Positions 14,817 through 22,800 of a DNA stretch of 23,915 nucleotides are shown piece by piece; within the stretch, counting starts at the first letter, position 1; each line of letters starts with the position of its first letter. The position numbers and the translations under genes were made by a program. Origin of the DNA: CAYYNP01 sp964472545 (GTDB lineage Bacteria > Planctomycetota > Planctomycetia > Pirellulales > Thermoguttaceae); the NCBI GenBank assembly GCA_964472545.1, contig CAYYNP010000142.1, positions 1 to 23,915 on the forward strand, given 5' to 3'. The notes beneath the pieces were generated by a model that saw only the letters and a program-made list of their open reading frames with translations, was not told the origin of the DNA and did not search any database.

Positions 14817-17705
14817 TCACTCCGAAACGGCCGGGGCGACTGCGGCCGGCACCGCAACCCGCACCGGCGGCGCCACGGCCCCCCATCGCGACTTGGGCGC
14901 CCCGAAGATCCCCAGCGGCGCCCAGTAGTATGGGGCCGGGTATTCCTTCTTGACCTCTTGCATGGCCTTGTGGGCGGCTTCCGCGTAGTCGACCGGACGG
15001 CCGCCGCTTGCCATCTTGGCCACATGCCTGTAGAAGACCGTGGTCAGTGTTTCGGCGGCCGTGACGTTTACGCGCCAGTAAGTAGCCGCCACGGTCTGCG
15101 CCCCGGCGGCCTGCATGCCGGATACCAGTGAAATGCCCGCCTCGAGGTACCCTTCCGACGCCACGGCCGTTTCGCAGGCAACCAACGCCACCAGATTGCA
15201 GCCGTCGAGCGGGAGGTTGGGAACCTGATGGGCTTCGAGCCGCTCGTCGGGCTGGCCTTTCTGGCCGGGGATCACGATGTGGGCAAACGCGTTGTTGTGT
15301 TCCGACCGGTACGCGACGCCGTGCGTGTGGAAGCTCACGATCCGCGCCCTGGGCAATTCGAGCAAGAGGCGCTTCATGCCGCCGTTCTTGCCGGCCTCGA
15401 TCAGAACGGCCTGGTTGGGGAACAACCTGGCAACCTTGAGCGTCTCCCGCACGGCGCCCGGCAGCCGACTGTTTGCCCCGGGGCCGGCCAGCAGCACGGT
15501 TGCTCGCAGCCGTGGTTGCGCGCCCGGCTGAAGCGACGCCGCAAACGCCCCCAACGACGGCGTGACCACGATCGGTGGGAAGCCCTCGTCGATCAGATAA
15601 TCGGCCTCGACGTCGGACTTCTCGGCACCGCGAACAACGGCGACCGGCAGGGCCGGGAAACTCAAACGATGCAGCGCCCCGTCGGGGACCAGGATCGCGT
15701 GTCTGATGAACCCGGAACGTTCGAGCGGCTCGCGGATGCTGCGCGGCAGCAGCGTCTCGGTCATCGCCAGGGCCTGCGGGTCGTTGAATTCTCTCCACAC
15801 CCAAGTCTCTCCGGAGAGGCGGACCTCGGTCTTCCGCTTCAAGACCTTCTCGGCGGCTTCCAGTTCATCCGCGATTCTCGGCCGGAAGGGGCCACAGCGA
15901 CGCCGCAACAGGAAGAGGTACTCTTGAACCATCCGTTTGACGCACGCCCGGGTGACGGCCACGGGAGCCGCATCGTGGACCGGGTTCGTGAAGAGCGTGC
16001 CGAGATGGCGAGGATGGATCGCCAGCGGATGGTGCGCGATGCCCCAGCCGTGGATGATGAACAGATGGCTCTCGTCGTCGCCGAGGCAGTAGTAGAGTAC
16101 CGCGTCGCGGCGGCTGCGAAGCGTTCTCTGAAAGTCGTTCAGCCGCGCCCGGAAATCATCAAGACTCGCAACTTCACCCAGCAACTGCCGCAGCCGCCGG
16201 TTGTTGTCGTCCATCTTGCGGAGCACGGCATAGACCTGTGCTTCGAGGCTCTTTCGTTGAGCGAAGGCCGCTTCGGTCTCCCCCGAGGTCTGCAACTCGC
16301 CGAGCAGCTTCTGCCGCCGCTGCAATAACTCGTCCAACTCGGCGCGAAGCTCCACCGAGCGTTCATCTTGTGCTTCGTGTGGTTCGTCGAGCCGGAGTGT
16401 GGCGGTCAGGATCCGCTTGCGGAATTCGTCGGCGTAGTAGAGGGCCTCGACGTATTCGCCTCGCCGACAAAGCAGGTCCAACAGCAGGTCGTGGCCGTCG
16501 GCGAAACACCCGTGGAACCGGGCCCAATGAGCGCGTCCGCCGGTGGTCGACGCACCGGCAACTACTACGACCTCAAGCGCGTCCTTCAGCCGGGCAATCG
16601 CTCCGTCTGCGTCGCCCGTGGCCACCAGCGACTTCGCCAGCCCGAGCTTCGCCTGAAACCGCGACGCCGGCCAGCAGCCGAGGCGATCGAGAAGGCTCTC
16701 CGCCTGTCGGAAGTGATCGGCCGCGAGGTCCGGCTTGTTTTGCTTCAGGCGGATTTCGCCCAGATACAACTGCGTTCGCGCGCAGCCCGCCAGGTCGCCG
16801 CTGGCCTGATAGGCGCCGAGCAATTCCGTCCAGCCGGCGGCGGCCCGTTCGAGTTCTCCTCGCCGATAGGCAATCATCGCCACGAGGTGCTTGGCTTCGA
16901 GCACACCGGAACGGTTGTCGTGCTGTTTGGCGATCTTCAGAGCCTTCTCGGCGTATTCGGCCGCCTTGGACAGTTCCTCGAATCTCAGATGAAGCTCGGC
17001 CGCCGTGCTGTAGACGTCTACCAAGAGTGGATGCGAATCGCCCAGCCGCCGAACGGCCTTGTCCTTGGTCTGTTCGCAGTAGTACTGGACGGGAATGGCG
17101 ACGTTTCTGGAGACGATCTCTTGCCGGCCCTCCGACAGGCAAACCACAATCAAGGCAAACCGGGCCCGATAGAAACCGGCCAGGACGTCCGTTCGGCGTG
17201 CGTCGTCTTTGGCCAGTGTGTCCAATGCGACGTCCCATGTTTCGGCGGCCTTCAACAGCGGTGGGTAGGCTTCGTGGTATCGCCCCAACGAAGAGAGGGC
17301 CGCCCCGATGCCGTCGTGACAGGTGGCCTCCAGCATCAAGCGGTCGACCGTTTCCGGCCGGGCTGCGAGGAGTTTCAGGGCTTGCCGGTAGCGGGGCAAC
17401 GCGTGGCTGTGCCACCCCATCGCCGCCTCGACTCCGCCCAGGTTCGTCAAGGCATGGGCCAGGGCGCCCGGGTCGGAAACCGGCGGGCCGGACAAGCCGA
17501 GTACGCATTTCTCGAGCAGCGCCCGGGCGCGCGGGAAATCCTGTGCATTGGCGCAGCGCAGACCGTCGGTGTGATAACGCTCGGCCGTTTGGGCGTCGAT
17601 GACCGCCGCGGGAGCGGCCTGTGGCAACGGTGATTCGGCGGCCCGCGCGATGAAACACGTCGAGCAAATAACCAACAAGCAGCCGAATCGTCCGGTCTGT
17701 TTCAT
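14817..17705 (-). CDS. Exported TPR-CHAT caspase-like protease
   Basis: A 962-residue protein. An N-terminal signal peptide (MKQTGRFGCLLVICSTCFIA, cleavage near ARA-AES) precedes TPR-like helical repeats (about 45-430), a charged coiled coil (about 445-512, LRAELDELLQRRQKLLGEL), the linker DAVLYYCLGDDESHLFIIHG typical of CHAT proteins, and a C-terminal CHAT domain (about 590-940). The caspase-type dyad is complete: H795 in SFHTHG and C844 in LVALVACETA. The late YYWAPLGIFG motif is also present. CHAT domains are clan CD cysteine peptidases related to caspases and separase; the substrate is unknown. The frame also contains a GTG at 17735 that abuts the kinase stop codon. I prefer the ATG at 17705 (AGGA nine bases upstream) because it gives a clean signal peptide. 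It lies between the kinase and sigma genes. Confidence 0.88.
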   Translation of the reverse strand: MKQTGRFGCLLVICSTCFIARAAESPLPQAAPAAVIDAQTAERYHTDGLRCANAQDFPRARALLEKCVLGLSGPPVSDPGALAHALTNLGGVEAAMGWHSHALPRYRQALKLLAARPETVDRLMLEATCHDGIGAALSSLGRYHEAYPPLLKAAETWDVALDTLAKDDARRTDVLAGFYRARFALIVVCLSEGRQEIVSRNVAIPVQYYCEQTKDKAVRRLGDSHPLLVDVYSTAAELHLRFEELSKAAEYAEKALKIAKQHDNRSGVLEAKHLVAMIAYRRGELERAAAGWTELLGAYQASGDLAGCARTQLYLGEIRLKQNKPDLAADHFRQAESLLDRLGCWPASRFQAKLGLAKSLVATGDADGAIARLKDALEVVVVAGASTTGGRAHWARFHGCFADGHDLLLDLLCRRGEYVEALYYADEFRKRILTATLRLDEPHEAQDERSVELRAELDELLQRRQKLLGELQTSGETEAAFAQRKSLEAQVYAVLRKMDDNNRRLRQLLGEVASLDDFRARLNDFQRTLRSRRDAVLYYCLGDDESHLFIIHGWGIAHHPLAIHPRHLGTLFTNPVHDAAPVAVTRACVKRMVQEYLFLLRRRCGPFRPRIADELEAAEKVLKRKTEVRLSGETWVWREFNDPQALAMTETLLPRSIREPLERSGFIRHAILVPDGALHRLSFPALPVAVVRGAEKSDVEADYLIDEGFPPIVVTPSLGAFAASLQPGAQPRLRATVLLAGPGANSRLPGAVRETLKVARLFPNQAVLIEAGKNGGMKRLLLELPRARIVSFHTHGVAYRSEHNNAFAHIVIPGQKGQPDERLEAHQVPNLPLDGCNLVALVACETAVASEGYLEAGISLVSGMQAAGAQTVAATYWRVNVTAAETLTTVFYRHVAKMASGGRPVDYAEAAHKAMQEVKKEYPAPYYWAPLGIFGAPKSRWGAVAPPVRVAVPAAVAPAVSE

Positions 17706-17735
17706 TTCGGTCTTTCCTGCTTCTTCCGCGAGCAC

Positions 17736-19826
17736 CTACTTCATGTGCCGGTAGTCGACCGCCCGCCAGGCACGGAACGGAGAGTCCTTTGCTTGGAGGT
17801 ATTCGGCCAAATCGCGCCCGATGTCGGCCGCTTCCACTACGGACAGATCGTCGGCGACACGCTCGCGGTTGGCGGCGAGAAAAGCGCGGACCGAGCATGG
17901 CGTGGGGACGGGATTGGGGCCGTCGCCCAAGGAGGTCCTCGGCTTCGCCTTAGGCAGGTTCATGATCTCCGCCTCGGTGACCGGACGATCCGAAACGGCG
18001 AAGAAGACGACCTGTCGGCCGTACCCGTTTCTGCCGTCGAGTTCCCAGCAGTCGCGAGGGCCGTCTTCGCCGTCTCGCGCTTCCTGGGGCTGCGGGATGG
18101 TGAACCGGCCGGTGAGCTTCTGCTGCGGAAGATGGGGGAAGATCTGCCGCCGGCCGTCGGCGCCGTCGATCCAAACCGAGACATAGCCTCCCTCTTCGCC
18201 CAAGTCGCCCGCCATGCGGAACATGTCTCCGTCGTGGGCAATCGCCCATGGGGCATCCTCGTGGTAGATCAGACCCGTTTCCCTGTTGTCCGGCTGGAAG
18301 AGATAGAACTCGACCTTCGGGTCGTCGTCCGAGCCCCAGGGGGTGGCGGGAGGCGGATCATCGGGGGGCAGATCCTCGGGCGGCGGGTCGTCGGGGGGCG
18401 GGTCGTTAGGAGGATCGAGCGGAACTTCGGCCACCTCCGTGCCCGAATCGGCCGCGACGCGGCTCTTATCAATCAGCCACCACGCTAACACCCCTGTCAG
18501 TCCCGCCGCCACGGCACTCCCGCCCCACGCAAGCAACCGGCGCCGCGACATGGCCACCCGCGTTCGCGTTGTCGCCTGCAACGCCGCGGCCATATCGGCG
18601 GCCGTCTTGAAACGCTCGGCGGGGTCCTTCTCCAGGGCCTTCAGGCAGACGGCCTCGAGTTGCCTCGATATCGTGTCGTCGACGGTTCGCGGCGGGGCCG
18701 GCGCGCGGCGCTCGATCTGGGCCAGCATGTCGCGCAGGCCGCCGGAACCCTTCACGCCGAAGGGACGCTCGCCGGTGAGCAACTCGTAGAGGATCACGCC
18801 CAGCGAGTAGATGTCCGACTGGGGGCTGGCCCAGTGCGATTCGCCGCAGGCTTGTTCCGGGCTGATGTAGGCCGGGCTGCCGAGGATCGCGCCGTTGTCG
18901 TCGCGGAAGAACCGGCCGTCGAGCTGCGAAAGGCCGAAGTCGGTCAGCCGCACGTGGCCCCCGGCGTCCAGCAGCACGTTGTCCGGAGAAACGTCGCGAT
19001 GCACGACCCGCTGGGCATGCGCGAAATGCAGCGCCTCGGCAATCTCCACGCACCATCCGACCGCCTCCGCCCGCGTGAATTGCTTCCGGCGAATCCGCGC
19101 CCGTAGCGTCTGGCCGACGACGAATTCGTAGACCACGAACGCCCGGCCGTCGTCCAACTCGCCGACGTCGAGCACCGAGACGATCCGCGGATGGCGAAGC
19201 TGGGCGGCACTGCGGGCTTCGTGCAGAAACTCCCTCCTCCGTTCCGATTCCGGCCGCCGATTCGGATGCGGCAGCTTCACGGCCACGTCGCGGCGGAGCT
19301 CTGCGTCGAAACAGCGATACACCCGCCCAAACGCCCCCGAGCCGACCTCCTCGCGAACTTCGTAGCGCCCGATCTTCTCCGGCGGCGGCTCGGCGGCAGC
19401 GGGCGGCAGCAAACAGTTGGTCGAGCCGAAAGTGCGCGTGGTGGTCTCCAACTCGCCGATGATCCCCGCCACGTCGTAGTCGGGGAAGCGGCGTCGGTAT
19501 TCGTCGATCGTGGGCCACCGGTCGTTTTGACAGCGGACCTCGAACTCCTGCGCGATCAACTCGGCGACGTGCCGATGGTCGGCGCGCAGCTCGGGAAACT
19601 CGTCGAGGTATTCCTCGACCGTCTTTCGCTGGCCGGATTCCCATTGGTGTTCCATGTCGACGGCGGCCAACTCGGCGATCGCCGCCGCGGCGCCACTCGG
19701 CGACGCGCGCTCGGCCAACGCCCGCAAGTCCGGCGGACCGCTTGGGCGGGCCGCTTCGTACTCGTCGACGCATCGGGCGACGTCCCACCAATCCTGGGGC
19801 AGGCAGTCCTTGGCTAACGCTTCCAT
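17736..19826 (-). CDS. Membrane Ser/Thr protein kinase with C-terminal ectodomain
   Basis: A 696-residue Hanks-type kinase. Residues about 55-120 form the acidic helical region seen before many planctomycete kinases (EEYLDEFPEL, IDEYRRRFP). The kinase domain spans about 154-417: P-loop GSGAFGRV (162-169), VAVK (K184), helix C E203, catalytic loop HRDVSPDN (D278, N283), DFG (296-298), activation-segment GSPAYISPEQ and SDIYSLGVILYELLTGERPF. The usual HRDxK lysine is S280. A transmembrane helix (431-452), a Pro/Asp-rich linker (471-497) and a domain of about 190 residues of unknown function, somewhat like DUF4384 sensor domains, follow; the ectodomain should lie outside the membrane. AAGGA seven bases before the ATG supports the start. 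The neighbours (27 nt from the FG-GAP gene, 30 nt from CHAT) indicate an operon. Substrate candidates are the sigma factor and itself. Confidence 0.92.
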   Translation of the reverse strand: MEALAKDCLPQDWWDVARCVDEYEAARPSGPPDLRALAERASPSGAAAAIAELAAVDMEHQWESGQRKTVEEYLDEFPELRADHRHVAELIAQEFEVRCQNDRWPTIDEYRRRFPDYDVAGIIGELETTTRTFGSTNCLLPPAAAEPPPEKIGRYEVREEVGSGAFGRVYRCFDAELRRDVAVKLPHPNRRPESERRREFLHEARSAAQLRHPRIVSVLDVGELDDGRAFVVYEFVVGQTLRARIRRKQFTRAEAVGWCVEIAEALHFAHAQRVVHRDVSPDNVLLDAGGHVRLTDFGLSQLDGRFFRDDNGAILGSPAYISPEQACGESHWASPQSDIYSLGVILYELLTGERPFGVKGSGGLRDMLAQIERRAPAPPRTVDDTISRQLEAVCLKALEKDPAERFKTAADMAAALQATTRTRVAMSRRRLLAWGGSAVAAGLTGVLAWWLIDKSRVAADSGTEVAEVPLDPPNDPPPDDPPPEDLPPDDPPPATPWGSDDDPKVEFYLFQPDNRETGLIYHEDAPWAIAHDGDMFRMAGDLGEEGGYVSVWIDGADGRRQIFPHLPQQKLTGRFTIPQPQEARDGEDGPRDCWELDGRNGYGRQVVFFAVSDRPVTEAEIMNLPKAKPRTSLGDGPNPVPTPCSVRAFLAANRERVADDLSVVEAADIGRDLAEYLQAKDSPFRAWRAVDYRHMK
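18343..18415 (-). repeat. Pro/Asp linker microrepeat in the kinase gene
   Basis: An imperfect tandem of PPPDD/PPPED-type codons (GAC-rich, CCC/CCG-rich) encodes the flexible linker between the membrane helix and the ectodomain of the kinase. Such tracts often vary in length between strains; here about five units can be read. Confidence 0.6.
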
Positions 19827-19833
19827 TGTCGTG

Positions 19834-19838
19834 TCCTT
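19834..19838 (-). promoter_or_regulatory. Ribosome binding site of the kinase gene
   Basis: AAGGA lies seven bases before the ATG at 19826, inside the 27-base gap after the FG-GAP gene. It supports that start and translational independence from the gene upstream. Confidence 0.6.
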
Positions 19839-19853
19839 GTCAAACGCAACTCG

Positions 19854-22800
19854 TCATTGCCCGTCGCGGCCGCCGCCTTCGCAATGCGGCGGCCGAGGCG
19901 TTCTTCTGTTCCTGTTCCTTGCGCCGCGATCGGGCGACGCCGGGCCGTACCCAGACGCGTTCCGAGCACGATTTCGCCGCGCCCGCTCCATCCAACAGAC
20001 GCCACCTGCCCCCAGTGTTACCGCGGCGGTTGCCGTGCGCCAGTCGAACGCGCCTGCCTCTCGAGGCGACAGCGGCGCGGCCGTCTCGGCGTCATCCGGC
20101 ACGTCGGCCAACTCTCGCAGAGCGGCGTCGAACAGCGCGTGCCGCTGAGATGAAGCCGTGGCCATCGGGGCAGACGCCCGTGGACGGTCGAGGCGAGCTA
20201 CGGGCGCGTCCGGGGATTCGGTCGCTGTGCGGTGTGTCTGCCCCTGCCACGGCTTGACCGTCGGGGACGTGAGGCCGTCGTGGTCTTCTGCGACCAGATC
20301 GGTATCGCCCCCATTGGGCCACCACGGCCACCAGGCGTACTGCGACGACGTCTGTGGCAAGAACGTCGTGACTGCGTTGTGAAGGCCGCTGATGCCGTTG
20401 GATATCCCGAACATTTCAGACCAAGTGAGCGCCACAACGCCCCTGGCCGCGCCGACGACAAGATCCACGGCGGATGGCACAGCCGATGCTTGCCCCGGCG
20501 ACCCTGCTTTGGGCGTCCCGCCGGCGCCACTGTCAGCGGTAGTTGGCCGTGTCGGCAGTCCCGTTCCCGGGGCAAGCACTTGTTTGAAGGTGCGCTCGGC
20601 CCAATCGCGAAAGTCCTCATACAACTTCTTCCACCATGGAGGTTCCTTGGGTCCAAACCTCCGCCGCCGTTTCCCACCGCCTCCGGTGGACCCGGTCAAG
20701 AAACCCGTCTCCTGTTGCGCGTCGCTCCGAATCGGAGTCGATACTCCCGACCCTTGTGGCTCGTAACGAATGCCGTTACCGTCGGGCGATCCTAACGCGT
20801 TCCCATCCGTGTCACCACTTCCAAATCCGCCGAAGATAAACGGGTCGGGCCTGAAGTACCCTTGGTAGACTCCAAACCTCTGAGGCGTGCCCTGGACATC
20901 GGCCCCAATGGCCGACGATTTGCCGTCAAGCGGAGTCACGGCCACCAAGGGGCTGCTAAGCCCGGCAGAGAAAACCTGCGACAGAAACGTCCCATCTCCC
21001 ATCGACAGCAACGTCAACCCCCCGCCGTCGTGGCCGCCGATGATGGCCAGGTCGTGCCGGCCGTCGCCGTTGAAGTCGTTGGCCAACAGCAGCGATCCGT
21101 CTGCCATGGGCAACGGGATGCTGGTCGGCGCACCGGGCGACGAACCGTCGAACATCTGCAGCCAGACGGAATTGGGATCGGCGATCAGCAGGTCCTGGTT
21201 GCGGGAGTCGCTGAATTGGCCGACGAGGATCTGGCCGGCCGCCTCGAAGACGACCGGTTGGCCGAAGAACCCGCCACCGCGGCCGGGGAAGAGGAAGGAG
21301 TTCTGCGAGCCGGCGTTGCTGACGATCAGGTCGACGTGGCCGTCGTGGTCGTAGTCGGTGGCCTCGATCGAAACGGGCCGCAGTCCGAGGATCTCTCCGT
21401 CATCGCCGTCGGCTCGCAGTTGCGGCCGCGGGCCGGGCGCGAAGAGCACGTCGGCGTCGGCTTGTCCCATCCAGACCGAAAGGTCGTTGGAAAGTTCGTT
21501 GGCCACGACCAGATCGAGCCGGCCGTCGGCGTCGAGATCGGCCACGGTAGTTCCGATCGGCGACATGCCGGCGGCGAACGTCTGCGGCGACTCGAAGCTG
21601 CCGTTTGCCGTGCCCAAGAAGACCAGGATGTTGTTGGCCCCGGTGTTGGTGACGATCAGGTCCGGCCGTCCGTCGCCGTTGAGATCGGCCACGTCGACCG
21701 CCCGGGGCCCGGCCAGCCCGTCCTCGCGGCCGAAGGTCAGGTGCGGCTTGAACTCGTCGCCGTCGGCCAGCCAGACGGTGAGCGTGTCGGTTGCCTGTTG
21801 GACGACGGCCGAGTCCTGCCGTCCGTCGCCGTTGAAGTCGCCGACGTCCAGAGCGACGTCGTTTCCCGCCCGGTGGAAGGCGGCAAACTTCCCGGTGCCG
21901 TCGCCGGCGACGATCAGCAGGTCGCCCCACTGGTTCCCCACGGCCAGATCGAGATGCTCGTCGCCGTTGAGATCGGCCACGGCCAGGCCGGTCGGCGCGT
22001 CGCCGGCGTCGACCGTGTAGGGCAGGCGGAAGTTGCCCCCGCCGCTGCCCAGCAGGATCGAGACGCTGCCGGCCGCTGCGTTCAATATGGCCAGATCCAG
22101 GTAGCCGTCGTGATCGAAGTCGCCGCTGCGGACGTCCGTCGGCCCGCTCTGCGTGGGCAGCGAGACCGGGTCGACGAAACCGCCGGACGGCTTGCTGAAG
22201 AGGATTGCCATGCGGTTCGTGTTACGGTTGGTCAGCACGAGGTCGGGCATGCCGTCGCCGTTGAAGTCTGCGGCGGCGACGCCGGCCGTATCGGCCAGCG
22301 AACGCACGCACACGCGACCGTCGGTGTCGCACGACAGCACCTCGTGGATACCGTCGGACGCCCGTAATCGCAGCACGCGATCGGTATCGAAAGCCCCCTG
22401 GCCGTCGTTCCACAAGACACTCACGTCGCCCGAGGCCGCGTTGGCGACCACGATTTCGGGCCGCCCGTCGAGAATTCCGCCCGGTCCGGCCACGTCGACG
22501 AGCACCAATTCTCCCGGGCCTTCCCCCGCTTCGACGAGCGACGTCGCCTGGGAGAACCTACCCCGGACATCCGCGAGAAACACGCTCACGCTTCGTGCGG
22601 CACCGTCGACCAGCACCAGATCGTCCTGACCGTCACCGTCGAGATCGGCGGTGCCGATCTTCGTAGGAAAGAGGCCGTTGCCCAAGGAATAGTTGGTGGC
22701 GAATCGTCCGTCCGAATCGATACCGTAAAGCGTGATCGACTCGCCGGACGCTCCCGCCTGCTGGTTGACCGCGGCCAAAAGCGTGCCGGCGGCGGTGGTC

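Noticed and set aside
14178..19826. Considered as part of a type III-E CRISPR (gRAMP/Craspase) locus because of the TPR-CHAT and sigma genes
   Set aside because: There is no gRAMP effector, Csx30, Csx31 or CRISPR array in the window. The CHAT protein has a signal peptide and its gene sits in a kinase operon.
20862..22367. Plus-strand open frame (501 codons) opposite the FG-GAP gene
   Set aside because: It is a shadow of repeated GAC/GTC-rich calcium-loop codons on the minus strand; its own translation has no family features.
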